Origin: Aestuariirhabdus haliotis
GTDB lineage: Bacteria > Pseudomonadota > Gammaproteobacteria > Pseudomonadales > Aestuariirhabdaceae
Assembly (NCBI RefSeq): GCF_023509475.1
Contig: NZ_JAKSDZ010000001.1
Location: 248,001 to 312,000 of the forward strand
Direction of reading: 5' to 3'
DNA: 64,000 nt
Part shown: in pieces, positions 55,435-64,000 of the stretch
Numbering within the stretch: position 1 is the first letter of the stretch
Layout: each line of letters opens with the position of its first letter
Translations under genes and position numbers: made by a program
The notes under the pieces: generated by a model
The model's input: only the letters and a program-made list of their open reading frames with translations
Database searches by the model: none
What the model was told of the DNA's origin: nothing

Positions 55435-56748
55435 ATGGAGCGTAACTGGCGGCAGCGTCTATTGGGTGATCTGCTCTGGTTATTGGCCGGTGGTTTGCTG
55501 CTGGGGATGATGACGGGCAGTTATGGCTGGAGTCTGGTATTGGTCATCGGCGCCTATCTTGGCTGGTGTCTATATAACCTGACACGCTTGCTACGATGGC
55601 TGACCGTTAATGCTCAGAGCCAGGAGTCTCCGCCTGAAAGCGTGGGTGTCTGGGGTGACCTGTTCGATAATATATATCGTTTGCAACAGCGTAATCTTGG
55701 TGCTCGTGAGCGGTTGCGTTCGGTCATAAAACGGGTGCAGGATTCCACTTCTGCCTTACGCGATGCGGTGGTTATGGTGGACGCCGATAGTGCGTTGGAC
55801 TGGTGGAATGATGCCGCCGAACGTTTGTTGGGTTTGCGCTCTCCCGGAGACCGTGGCCAGCGTGTGACCAATCTGATCCGGGACCCGCGCTTTGCCCGAT
55901 ACTTCTCTCGAGGTGATTATCGCGAGCCGCTGGAACTGAATTCCCCGGTTGATGATCAACGGCGACTGCAATATTTGATTACCCGATTCGGTAAAGGGGA
56001 ACGTTTACTGGTGGTTCGTGATGTGACCCGCTTGCATCACCTGGAACAGATGCGCAAGGATCTTGTGGGTAATGTTTCCCACGAACTGCGAACGCCGCTC
56101 ACGGTCATTCGAGGCTATCTGGAAACCCTGCAGCAGCATTCAGAAGGCATCCCGGATCATTGGTTACGAGCCGTAGGTCAAATGAGTCGACAGACCGAAC
56201 GTATGGGCAACCTGGTGACCGATCTGTTGCTGTTGTCGCGTCTGGAAAGTGGTGATGAAGGTATCGATCAACGCAAGGTGCCGATGCATCCCCTTCTGCA
56301 CCGTATCATTGAGGATGCCGCCGAGCTGCTCGATGACCCGGAGCGCATTGAGCTTGAATGCGACGAAGAGGCGGTGCTGCTGGGTCAGGAGCCGGAACTG
56401 CACAGTGCCTTTTCAAATCTGGTGTTGAATGCTGTCAAGTACACACCGTCTCCAGGTCAGATCAAAGTGCGCTGGTGGCAGGACAAGAAAGGTGCTCACT
56501 TATCGGTTGAGGACAAAGGCATTGGCATTGATCCGATTCATATTCCCCGGTTGACGGAGCGTTTTTATCGTGTGGATTCGAGTCGCTCAATTGAAACCGG
56601 CGGTACGGGGCTCGGGCTGGCGATCGTCAAACATGTGCTGCTGCGTCATAGGGGTGTGATGTCTGTGCGTAGCGCGCCAGGCAAAGGCAGTACGTTTAGC
56701 TGCCATTTTGATCTGGAAATGTGTGTGCCGATCAGTAAGGCGGTTTAA
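55435..56748 (+). CDS. phoR: Phosphate regulon sensor histidine kinase PhoR
   Basis: This is a 437-residue inner membrane kinase. Two N-terminal helices (LLWLLAGGLLLGMM and WSLVLVIGAYLGWCLYNL) are joined by a short loop. That is the usual PhoR layout, which senses the Pst transporter state rather than phosphate itself. A PAS domain (ALRDAVVMVDADSALDWWN) is followed by the phospho-acceptor His216 in NVSHELRTPLT and an ATP domain (NLVLNAVKYTP, DKGIGI, GGTGLGLAIVKH). It starts one base after phoB. It converges on the GGDEF/EAL gene after two bases. Confidence 0.96.
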   Translation: MERNWRQRLLGDLLWLLAGGLLLGMMTGSYGWSLVLVIGAYLGWCLYNLTRLLRWLTVNAQSQESPPESVGVWGDLFDNIYRLQQRNLGARERLRSVIKRVQDSTSALRDAVVMVDADSALDWWNDAAERLLGLRSPGDRGQRVTNLIRDPRFARYFSRGDYREPLELNSPVDDQRRLQYLITRFGKGERLLVVRDVTRLHHLEQMRKDLVGNVSHELRTPLTVIRGYLETLQQHSEGIPDHWLRAVGQMSRQTERMGNLVTDLLLLSRLESGDEGIDQRKVPMHPLLHRIIEDAAELLDDPERIELECDEEAVLLGQEPELHSAFSNLVLNAVKYTPSPGQIKVRWWQDKKGAHLSVEDKGIGIDPIHIPRLTERFYRVDSSRSIETGGTGLGLAIVKHVLLRHRGVMSVRSAPGKGSTFSCHFDLEMCVPISKAV

Positions 56749-56750
56749 CG

Positions 56751-59600
56751 CTAAACTGAAATAGGCTCGCCTTTTAGCAAGGCCGATAATTCTTCTGCAG
56801 TGACCGGTTTACTAATCAGATATCCTTGAATCTCATCACAGCCGCTGCGACGCAGGAACTCGGCATGCTGTGGATGTTCGACACCCTCGGCAACTACCCT
56901 GAGGTCGAGACTCATCGCCATGGCGATGATGGCTCGTGTAATGGTGCAATCATTTTCATTGTCAGGGATGCCACTGATAAAGCTGCGATCAATTTTAAGG
57001 GCCGTAACAGGAAAGCGCTTCAGATAGCTCAGGGAGGCGTATCCTGTACCAAAGTCATCAATACTGATACTCACGCCCAGTTCGCGAATACGGTGGATGC
57101 TGTTGCTGATGCGCGAGTTTTCCTCCAACAGAATACTTTCGGTCAGCTCCAGTTCGAGTAACTGAGGGTCCAATCCGGTTTTTTTCAGGGTGCGCTCCAC
57201 GACCGAGAAACCATCGCCTTGTCGCAGTTGTTGCGCCGACAGGTTAACCGATACGCGTATCTCACCGCTGCCCTCATCCAGCCATGTTTTGGCTTGGCGG
57301 CATGCCTGCTCCAGTACCTGTTCACCGATGGCGTTGATCAGGCCATTCTCTTCGGCGAGATAGATAAAACGCTCGGGTTCGATGAGCCCCAGTTGCGGGT
57401 GCTGCCAGCGAACCAGGGCCTCTACCCCTTGAATGGTGCCCGTTGCCAGATGCAGCTTGGGCTGGTAATAAACTTCAAACTCCTTATTCTCCACCGCCTT
57501 GCGCAAGGCGCTTTCCAGCAGAGGCAGCTGCTGGTCTTTATCAGCCAGTTCATCGGTATAAAAATGGAAATGATTGCCGGCGAAATTCTTGGCTTCGATC
57601 AGGGCTCGGGAGGCGCCCTGGAGTAACGTGGGAGCATCGCGGGACTGCTGCGGAAAGCGACTGATGCCGGCGCTTACGGAAACCGACAGGTCGTGGTTGC
57701 CGACCCGGTATTCACGCCCTGCTTTGTGCAGCAGTTGCTCGGTGAAGTGCATTAAGCTGCCCAATCCCGGGTCGCCGGGTAACAGAAGTGCGAATTCATC
57801 GCTACCTGTCCGTGCTACCAGCTCGGCTTCTTGCGCGAAGGTTCGTAAGCGTTTAGAGAACTGCACCAGCAATTGATCGCCCACCTCATGGCCGAGTGAT
57901 TCATTGATCTGTTTGAAGCGATCAAGGTTGAGCAGGATAAGTGTCAGGGCCTTACCCTGCTGGGTTGCCTTGGTCAGGCGGCGTAAGAACAGATCCCGAT
58001 TGCCAAGCCCGGTCAGGTTGTCGAAGCTGGCCAGGAAATGCAGTCGGTCTTCGGTTTTTTGCTTGTCGGACAGGTCACTATAAATGCCGAGGCAGTGGTG
58101 ATTATCGCTCTGGGGATCAGCAACCAGGGTATAACTGGCTGACACCGGATAGGCGCTGCCATCCTTGCGGTATTCTAAAATTTCTCCGCTCCAGAAGCCT
58201 TGCTGATGGAGTTTTTCGCCAATTTCCTGATAAAACAGTGGATCGTGATGTCGAGAAATTTCGTTGTATTTGCGCCCAATCAATTCGGCGTTGCGGTAAC
58301 CGGTCAGTTCACAAAAACTGGGGTTTACTTGCAAGAATCGGTAGCGATTGTCGAGCAAGCATACGGCCTGATTGGTTAGCATGCTGAGCAGACGAAACAG
58401 TTCGCTTTCAGCCTGTTGCTGCTTTTCGGTTGTAATATTGCGGCGGGTGCCGGTCATTCGAATGATGCGGCCCTGGGAATCCCAGGCGGTGGCCTGCCCT
58501 CGATCTTCCAGCCAGATCCATTGTCCGTTGCTGTGACGAGCCCGGAACTGGACCAGGTATTCCATACTGTCGCCGTTGAGAAAACCTTGCATGGTTTCCT
58601 TAAGGCGTAGCAGATTTTGTTCGTTGGTCAGGGGTTTAAGGCTGTCTACAAATCCCTGATGTCCCGTAAGACGATGCCCCAGCATTTCCATGGCCTGGGG
58701 TTGAATAAAACGGTCTTGGCTCAGGTTCCATTCCCACAGGCTCAGGTCGGCCGCTTCCAGGGCCAGTGCTAGTCGCTGTTCGGCTAATTGCGCAGTCTGT
58801 CGGGCACGGCGTAGTTGCTTGCCAAGACGCACAGCCTGTTGTTTATCGTTATCCTCGGAAACATCCGAGTGAATAGCCGTTTCTCGGTCGCTCAGTTGGC
58901 GCTGGCTACGGGTTAGCTCACGTTGGGATTGCTGAAGCCTGAGTTGCAGCTGGTCGTTGCGTTCCAGTAGCTGGTATCGTTTGAGCAGAAAGCGGTTGAT
59001 CGACAGGTTGGCGTAGCTGATCAGGGCCGTAGCCAGTAATAGTCCCAGAGAGGTCAGTTGCGAGTCCTGGCCACCTTGCCACAGCAGTTCTACGACGAGC
59101 GGTAAAATCGCGCTGATGGCAAAACAAAAAAAGGCGGGTGGATACACGGCATAAAACGCCATGGCGGTGAGCATGGCCGCTAGCAAGAGTAGATAGACGA
59201 CACCGGCGAGGGCAAAGCTCAGATTCGGCATCAGCTGTACCAGGAAAATGGCCACACTGGAGCCGCCGAGCAGGGCAGGAGCACAGGATAAGATCGGCCA
59301 ATGGCCAATACTGGTTTCCGTACGATAACGGAAGCGCAAAGCCAGATTGTAGCGCATCAGCATCAGCAGGGTTGTCCAGACCCAAATAAGCAAAAAACTG
59401 TAGGCGTTGAGGTGTTGCCATAAGAAGGCACTGGCGAGCAGGATGCCACAGATAACCAACCAGGGCAGGTTGCGGTGCAGCTGATGCAGTTGCTGCAGCT
59501 TATAGATAGAGAGTTTGGCCGCCCGTTGGCCTTTGCTACTGCTGTCCCGGGATGCGTTGTTGCCAGATTTTGGCAGCAATCGCCGGATCGCGTTGATCAT
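56751..59600 (-). CDS. Membrane PAS-GGDEF-EAL protein, probable cyclic-di-GMP phosphodiesterase
   Basis: This is a 949-residue protein. About six transmembrane helices lie in the first 200 residues, then a coiled coil and two PAS domains (about 275-395 and 400-520). A GGDEF domain (about 535-690) and a C-terminal EAL domain (about 700-949) follow. The GGDEF site reads GSDEF and lacks an upstream RxxD, so synthesis is doubtful. The EAL domain keeps EALVRW, VNLSAQQL, ELELTES, DDFGTGY, LKIDRSF and VAEGVE, the set needed to hydrolyse cyclic di-GMP. It probably lowers the signal. The membrane and PAS parts likely sense redox, light or small molecules; which one is unknown. Confidence 0.9.
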   Translation of the reverse strand: MINAIRRLLPKSGNNASRDSSSKGQRAAKLSIYKLQQLHQLHRNLPWLVICGILLASAFLWQHLNAYSFLLIWVWTTLLMLMRYNLALRFRYRTETSIGHWPILSCAPALLGGSSVAIFLVQLMPNLSFALAGVVYLLLLAAMLTAMAFYAVYPPAFFCFAISAILPLVVELLWQGGQDSQLTSLGLLLATALISYANLSINRFLLKRYQLLERNDQLQLRLQQSQRELTRSQRQLSDRETAIHSDVSEDNDKQQAVRLGKQLRRARQTAQLAEQRLALALEAADLSLWEWNLSQDRFIQPQAMEMLGHRLTGHQGFVDSLKPLTNEQNLLRLKETMQGFLNGDSMEYLVQFRARHSNGQWIWLEDRGQATAWDSQGRIIRMTGTRRNITTEKQQQAESELFRLLSMLTNQAVCLLDNRYRFLQVNPSFCELTGYRNAELIGRKYNEISRHHDPLFYQEIGEKLHQQGFWSGEILEYRKDGSAYPVSASYTLVADPQSDNHHCLGIYSDLSDKQKTEDRLHFLASFDNLTGLGNRDLFLRRLTKATQQGKALTLILLNLDRFKQINESLGHEVGDQLLVQFSKRLRTFAQEAELVARTGSDEFALLLPGDPGLGSLMHFTEQLLHKAGREYRVGNHDLSVSVSAGISRFPQQSRDAPTLLQGASRALIEAKNFAGNHFHFYTDELADKDQQLPLLESALRKAVENKEFEVYYQPKLHLATGTIQGVEALVRWQHPQLGLIEPERFIYLAEENGLINAIGEQVLEQACRQAKTWLDEGSGEIRVSVNLSAQQLRQGDGFSVVERTLKKTGLDPQLLELELTESILLEENSRISNSIHRIRELGVSISIDDFGTGYASLSYLKRFPVTALKIDRSFISGIPDNENDCTITRAIIAMAMSLDLRVVAEGVEHPQHAEFLRRSGCDEIQGYLISKPVTAEELSALLKGEPISV

Positions 59601-59747
59601 GAAGCGCTCGAGTTGTTGGATTGCTGTGCGCCGTTAAGAGCCTGCGGCACCAGCTTTTGTTATTATAGGGCTCTTAGTCATTCCAATCCCCCATTTAAAC
59701 CCAAGTAATAGCAGCGCAGCAAGCGGGAACCCCACGGCAGGATATTG

Positions 59748-61931
59748 ATGAACCTAAATCAGCAGGTGGCGTCACTCAATGACGCTCAGCAGCGGGCAGT
59801 GACCGCAAACCCCGGTAATTACCTGGTATTGGCCGGCGCGGGTAGCGGAAAGACGCGAGTCCTGGTCAACCGGGTTGCCTGGTTGGTCGGTCAGGGTGAA
59901 TCCCCATACAGTATTATGGCGGTTACCTTTACCAATAAAGCCGCGGCAGAGATGCGGGCTCGAATCGAAGACATCTGGGGCAGCTCGTTACAGGGGTTGT
60001 GGGTGGGGACTTTTCATAGCCTGGCGCACCGATTACTTCGTGCCCATTGGCGCGATGCGGGTTTGCCCGATAACTTTCAGATTCTTGATAGTGACGATCA
60101 GCTGCGATTGATAAAGCGTATCTGCAAAGAGCTGGAGTTGGATGATTCGCGCTGGCCCCCTCGCCAGGCCCAGTGGTTTATCAATGGCCAGAAAGATGAA
60201 GGCTTGCGGCCCCAGCATATCGAAACCAGCGGAGATCCGTTTGCCCAAACCATGGTGCAGGTGTACGAGCGATATGAACAGGCTTGCCAGCGAGGCGGCA
60301 TGGTCGACTTTGCCGAATTGCTGTTGCGTGCTCACGAACTGCTTCGGGATCAACCTGCCATACGTGATCATTACCAGCGCCGTTTCTCCCATTTACTGGT
60401 GGATGAGTTTCAGGACACCAACGCGATCCAGTACGCCTGGTTGAGATTACTCGCCGGTGAGCATGGCCAGGTGATGGCCGTGGGTGATGACGACCAGTCG
60501 ATTTACGGTTGGCGAGGTGCTCGTATAGAAAACATTCGCCGCTTCGATGAAGATTTCGCCGGTGTGGAAACCATTCGTCTGGAGCAAAACTATCGCTCGA
60601 CCTCGACGATTTTGCGGGCGGCCAATGAGCTGATTCGAAATAACTCGGATCGGCTGGGAAAGGAGCTCTGGACCGAGGGAGAAGAGGGCGATCCCATCCA
60701 GTTGTACGCCGGCTTCAACGAACAGGATGAGGCGCGCTTTATCGTCGATCGCATTCAGGAGTGGCTGGAGCAGGGACACAGTCGTAGCGAGGTCGCGATA
60801 CTGTACCGTTCCAACGCCCAGTCCCGGGTCATCGAGGAGGCCCTGATTCGCGCCTCCGTGCCCTATCGCATCTATGGCGGCCAGCGCTTCTTTGACCGCG
60901 CCGAAATCAAGAATGCACTGGCCTATTTGCGCTTGCTCAATCATCGCGATGACGACGCTTCGCTGGAACGTGTCATCAATGTCCCGACCCGGGGTATTGG
61001 AGAGCGCAGCGTGCAGCAGTTGCGGGACTGTGCTCGCGAGCAAGGTATCTCATTGTGGCAGGCTTGCCAGCGGGTGGTGGAGCAGCGACTACTGCCGCCT
61101 CGAGCCTGCGCGGCCATCGGCCAGTTTATGCAGTTGCTGGATGAACTTGAACAACGCTGTGAAAACCTGCTGCTGCACGAGTTGGTAGATCATGTAATCG
61201 CCTCCAGCGGTTTGATCGAGCATCACGGTAAGGAAAAAGGCGAACGGGGGCAGGCGCGGGTGGAAAACCTGGAAGAGCTGGTCAGCGCCACCCGCCAGTT
61301 CGATCTGGATGATTCGCCGTATCACGATGACGAAGCGGAACAGGATGCATCCCCTTTAACGGTGTTTCTCGATCATGCTGCTCTGGAGGCGGGTGACAAC
61401 CAGGCCGATCGTTTCGAAGAGAGCGTGCAGTTGATGACTCTGCACTCGGCCAAGGGACTGGAATTCCCGCTGGTGTTTATGAGTGGTGTGGAGGAAGGCC
61501 TGTTTCCCCACAAGATGTCGCTGGACTCGGGTAACGGGCTGGAGGAGGAACGCCGGCTCTGCTACGTCGGTATCACTCGAGCCATGCAGCGGCTCTATCT
61601 CTGTTATGCGGAATCCCGCCGTTTGCACGGCAGCGAGACCCTCAATGCCCCTTCGCGTTTTATTGGCGAAATTCCTCGCGACCTGATTCAGGAAGTGCGT
61701 CTGAACGCCAAGATCTCCCGACCGGTGAGCCAGGGGCTGTTTTCCGCCGCCGCCAGCGAAGTGCCCGAATTTGGCTTTCCGTTGGGACAGCGGGTGTTGC
61801 ACAAGCTGTTTGGTGAGGGTGTGATACTCAGTTATGAAGGCCAGGGTGCCCAGGCCCGTGTACAGGTTAATTTCGATACGGAGGGCACCAAATGGCTGGT
61901 GCTCTCCTACGCTAAATTGCAAGCGATCTAA
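59748..61931 (+). CDS. uvrD: DNA helicase II (UvrD)
   Basis: This is a 727-residue superfamily 1 3'-5' helicase for nucleotide excision and mismatch repair. Walker A is LAGAGSGKTRVLV, motif II DEFQDTN, motif III GDDDQSIYGWRGA, and motif VI near VGITRAMQRLYL. The C-terminal ~60 residues (GQRVLHKLFGEGVILSYEGQGAQARVQVNF) form the Tudor-like domain of UvrD, which Rep lacks. The start was set at ATG 59748 with a gcagga site; the preceding TTG is an alternative adding one residue. Confidence 0.96.
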   Translation: MNLNQQVASLNDAQQRAVTANPGNYLVLAGAGSGKTRVLVNRVAWLVGQGESPYSIMAVTFTNKAAAEMRARIEDIWGSSLQGLWVGTFHSLAHRLLRAHWRDAGLPDNFQILDSDDQLRLIKRICKELELDDSRWPPRQAQWFINGQKDEGLRPQHIETSGDPFAQTMVQVYERYEQACQRGGMVDFAELLLRAHELLRDQPAIRDHYQRRFSHLLVDEFQDTNAIQYAWLRLLAGEHGQVMAVGDDDQSIYGWRGARIENIRRFDEDFAGVETIRLEQNYRSTSTILRAANELIRNNSDRLGKELWTEGEEGDPIQLYAGFNEQDEARFIVDRIQEWLEQGHSRSEVAILYRSNAQSRVIEEALIRASVPYRIYGGQRFFDRAEIKNALAYLRLLNHRDDDASLERVINVPTRGIGERSVQQLRDCAREQGISLWQACQRVVEQRLLPPRACAAIGQFMQLLDELEQRCENLLLHELVDHVIASSGLIEHHGKEKGERGQARVENLEELVSATRQFDLDDSPYHDDEAEQDASPLTVFLDHAALEAGDNQADRFEESVQLMTLHSAKGLEFPLVFMSGVEEGLFPHKMSLDSGNGLEEERRLCYVGITRAMQRLYLCYAESRRLHGSETLNAPSRFIGEIPRDLIQEVRLNAKISRPVSQGLFSAAASEVPEFGFPLGQRVLHKLFGEGVILSYEGQGAQARVQVNFDTEGTKWLVLSYAKLQAI

Positions 61932-61964
61932 GGATCGACGTGAGTCAATCAGGAGAAGAAAACG

Positions 61965-62300
61965 TTGAGTGAAAATGCCGAAGTAGGAATTGAAAAAATC
62001 CAGCAGTTGAACCAGTTGCTGGAAGAGACTCTGGAATCACGCAGTAAGGGTCAATTGATCCAGCTGGTGCGATTGCTGGGAAGCTCGCTGGGTGCTATTC
62101 GAGTGGGCCAGAGCGATCAGCAAAAACAGGATGAGGCTCGGGATCGGATGGCCTTGACCCAGGCCATCGCTGCCGGAGATCCGGACGCTCTGGAGCAAAC
62201 CCGGCAAGCGACCATTGCTGCCATCACAGAAATACTGACCGCCCTTAATGCCTTGCAAGAGCCTCAGCCGGATGAAGGTGGTGAGCAAGCGAGTCAGTAA
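61965..62300 (+). CDS. Hypothetical protein, 111 aa, downstream of uvrD
   Basis: This is a 111-residue cytoplasmic helical protein of unknown function. It has a polar, glutamine-rich first half (KIQQLNQLLEETLESRSKGQLIQLVRLLGSSLG) and a second helical part (ALTQAIAAGDPDALEQTRQATIAAITEIL). The TTG start is backed by an aggag site nine bases upstream. It begins 34 bases after uvrD and is probably co-transcribed. I recognise no domain. Confidence 0.65.
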   Translation: MSENAEVGIEKIQQLNQLLEETLESRSKGQLIQLVRLLGSSLGAIRVGQSDQQKQDEARDRMALTQAIAAGDPDALEQTRQATIAAITEILTALNALQEPQPDEGGEQASQ

Positions 62301-62347
62301 TCGGTTGTGCTATCGGCTAACTCGGACCATGCCGACTGGCATATGCG

Positions 62348-62740
62348 CTACTGGCTAATGGAACGGGTCCGCCCCCGCTCATCGATGGCTACCAAGACCA
62401 GCGAGCCATCGGTGACTTTACTCAGTTCCGCCACCGAACTGGCCGGTTTCCAGACTTCAACCTTGATCGTGATGGAGCTGCGGCCACAATCGATCACCTC
62501 GGCATAGAAGCTCAGGCAGTCGCCGACATTAACCGGCACCATAAATGCCATGCTTGCCATGGAGACCGTGGCCACCCTGCCCTGGGTTACCTGTCGAGCC
62601 AGCATAGCTGCCGCCAGGTCCATCTGTGATACCAGCCAGCCACTGTAGATAGCGCCTTCGGCATTGGTATCTTTGGGCATGGTTTGCAATTGCAGGCAGA
62701 GTTGGCCCGAGGGTTGGGGATTGTCTTCAATATCGATCAT
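62348..62740 (-). CDS. Acyl-CoA thioesterase, YciA-like hotdog protein
   Basis: This is a 130-residue hotdog-fold thioesterase that hydrolyses acyl-CoA. It matches YciA in MPKDTNAEGAIYSGWLVSQMDLAAAMLA, with the catalytic aspartate in MD, and in RVATVSMASMAFMVPVNVGD and ITIKVEVW. Length is close to YciA (about 130). It is convergent with the 111-residue gene. The physiological acyl chain is not predictable. Confidence 0.85.
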   Translation of the reverse strand: MIDIEDNPQPSGQLCLQLQTMPKDTNAEGAIYSGWLVSQMDLAAAMLARQVTQGRVATVSMASMAFMVPVNVGDCLSFYAEVIDCGRSSITIKVEVWKPASSVAELSKVTDGSLVLVAIDERGRTRSISQ

Positions 62741-62888
62741 GAGTGTTTGCGCTCTTGTTATTGCTTTTTAGCGGTGGACTTATAATCCGCTTGTTGCGTC
62801 GGCGCGCGGATTATAACCAAAAGTGCCTCTGCGAGTGTTAGCACTAAATCGTGGTTTTTATGTTAAGCCGGGGGATTTGGTGTTCTGT

Positions 62889-62922
62889 TGGTCATAAAAC
62901 TGTCATCTGGCGGCAATATAGT
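62889..62922 (+). promoter_or_regulatory. Pho box and -10 element before pstS
   Basis: TGGTCAT (62889) and CTGTCAT (62900) are spaced by AAAA, an almost perfect Pho box with 11-base period. Weaker repeats continue at 62911 (CGGCAAT) and 62922 (TTGCAAC). TATAGT at 62917-62922 begins ten bases after the second half-site, the expected distance for PhoB-dependent promoters lacking a -35. It strongly suggests phosphate-controlled pstS. Confidence 0.88.
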
Positions 62923-62989
62923 TGCAACATAGCGAGCCGATACTCGTTGTCACTCAACACAGAATACCTAATCTTGGAGAGAACCTCAG

Positions 62990-63967
62990 ATGAAAGTGAA
63001 CAACCTGATTACAGGCCTGACGGCTGCACTGGCTGCAGGTAGCCTGAACGTTGCTATCGCCGCGACTGCGGTTGATGCCAGCATCCCGACTTACAGCAAA
63101 ACCAGCGGTGTATCCGGCAACCTGTCTAGCGTTGGCTCTGATACTCTGGCCAATCTGATGACCCTGTGGGCCGAAGAGTTCAAGCGCGAATACCCTAACG
63201 TCAACATCCAGATTCAGGCCGCAGGCTCTTCTACCGCGCCACCCGCGTTGACTGAAGGCACCTCCAATATGGGGCCCATGAGCCGCAAGATGAAGGACAA
63301 GGAGCTGGAAGCCTTTGAAAAGAAATATGGCTACAAGCCAACGGCGGTTCCCGTGGCCATTGATGCCCTTGCCGTATTCGTTAACAAGGACAACCCGATC
63401 AAAGGTCTGACCATTCCACAGGTTGATGCGGTCTTTTCCTCTACCCGCAAGTGCGGTTACAGCAAGGATGTGACCAGCTGGGGTGATTTGGGCTTGGATG
63501 GTTCCTGGGGCAACCGAGGTTTCCAGTTGTACGGACGTAACTCCGTCTCTGGTACCTACGGTTACTACAAGAAGAAAGCTCTGTGTAAGGGCGATTACAA
63601 GAGTAACGTCAACGAGCAGCCAGGTTCCGCTTCGGTGGTTCAGTCCATCAGTGCTTCCATTAATGGTATCGGTTATTCCGGCATCGGTTACAAGACCTCC
63701 AGCGTCCGGACTGTCCCACTGGCCAAGAAAGAGGGGCAGCCTTTCGTGGATGCCACCGCTGATAACGCCGTTAAAGGCACCTACCCGCTGTCACGTTTCC
63801 TCTACGTCTACGTGAACAAGGCACCTAACAAGCCTTTGGCGCCTATCGAGCGTGAATTCCTCAAGCTGGTATTGTCACAGCAGGGCCAGAACGTGGTTGT
63901 GAAGGACGGCTACATCCCTCTGCCATCCAAGGTTGTTGAAAAGCAAATGGCGGCACTCGGCCTGTAA
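62990..63967 (+). CDS. pstS: Phosphate-binding protein of the Pst transporter (PstS family)
   Basis: This is a 325-residue periplasmic substrate-binding protein. The signal peptide ends near NVAIA-ATA. The phosphate-site loop [19 protein letters not shown], the [24 protein letters not shown] segment and [16 protein letters not shown] match PstS/PhoX-type proteins. Two cysteines ([14 protein letters not shown]) may form a disulfide. It is complete, ending with TAATAA near the right edge; pstC, pstA, pstB and phoU would be expected beyond the window. Its promoter carries a Pho box, tying it to phoB-phoR 8 kb upstream. Confidence 0.95.
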   Translation: MKVNNLITGLTAALAAGSLNVAIAATAVDASIPTYSKTSGVSGNLSSVGSDTLANLMTLWAEEFKREYPNVNIQIQAAGSSTAPPALTEGTSNMGPMSRKMKDKELEAFEKKYGYKPTAVPVAIDALAVFVNKDNPIKGLTIPQVDAVFSSTRKCGYSKDVTSWGDLGLDGSWGNRGFQLYGRNSVSGTYGYYKKKALCKGDYKSNVNEQPGSASVVQSISASINGIGYSGIGYKTSSVRTVPLAKKEGQPFVDATADNAVKGTYPLSRFLYVYVNKAPNKPLAPIEREFLKLVLSQQGQNVVVKDGYIPLPSKVVEKQMAALGL

Positions 63968-64000
63968 TAAGCCGAAACATCCAGCCAAGGCATAGCCTCT

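Overview
The window is a dense, protein-coding stretch of a gammaproteobacterial chromosome with moderate G+C by eye. Gene content and order point to the Pseudomonadales/Cellvibrionales side of the class; the sequence does not fix a genus. From memory, several blocks match Pseudomonas gene order: gamma-carbonic anhydrase–prlC–yheV; the aa3 oxidase cluster coxB-coxA-ctaG-coxC-DUF2909-SURF1-ctaA-ctaB; zur/znu–DUF2782–polA–engB–cytochrome c4–dsbA–EEP protein–GGDEF protein; and radC/coaBC–algC–argB–pyrE–crc–rph–yicC–gmk–rpoZ–spoT–ridA–oxyR–recG–hup–ubiCA–phoBR. I saw no rRNA, tRNA, CRISPR array, insertion sequence, prophage or origin.

Layout. 0–5 kb: the end of aroE, a two-domain RAM-like protein, a gamma-class carbonic anhydrase, oligopeptidase A, yheV and an unknown gene. 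5–13.3 kb: a complete aa3-type cytochrome c oxidase operon with its assembly factors (Cox11, SURF1, heme A and heme O synthases). 13.3–18.8 kb: a minus-strand zinc operon (zur-znuC-znuB-lipoprotein-oxidase-like protein) divergent from znuA across a perfect Zur-type palindrome. 18.9–28.5 kb: polA, engB, cytochrome c4, dsbA, an EEP-family protein, a diguanylate cyclase, a lipoprotein and a nucleotidyltransferase–Nudix fusion. 28.9–31.7 kb: trhP, rpmB-rpmG and radC.

31.8–47.6 kb holds central metabolism and regulation: coaBC, a membrane-anchored algC, argB, slmA, pyrE, crc, rph, yicC, gmk, rpoZ, spoT, ridA, an SDR protein and oxyR. 47.5–56.7 kb holds recG, an HDOD protein, a MarR regulator, HU, ubiC-ubiA and phoB-phoR. 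56.7–64 kb holds a large GGDEF/EAL protein, uvrD, a small unknown, a YciA-like thioesterase and pstS.

Regulatory themes are unusually readable. Tandem 11-bp PhoB half-sites precede both phoB and pstS, so the phosphate sensor pair and the phosphate-binding protein look like one regulon. The Zur palindrome sits between zur and znuA. Two cyclic-di-GMP enzymes (one synthase with an intact inhibitory site, one probable phosphodiesterase), spoT and Crc make this a signalling-rich housekeeping region.

No wholly new multi-gene defence or mobile system is visible. The most unusual items are the NadD-like–Nudix fusion, the heme-copper-oxidase-like protein that seems to lack the CuB histidine pair and ends the zinc operon, and the stand-alone double RAM protein. 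There are also a few small or interrupted reading frames and structured leaders in the longer gaps.
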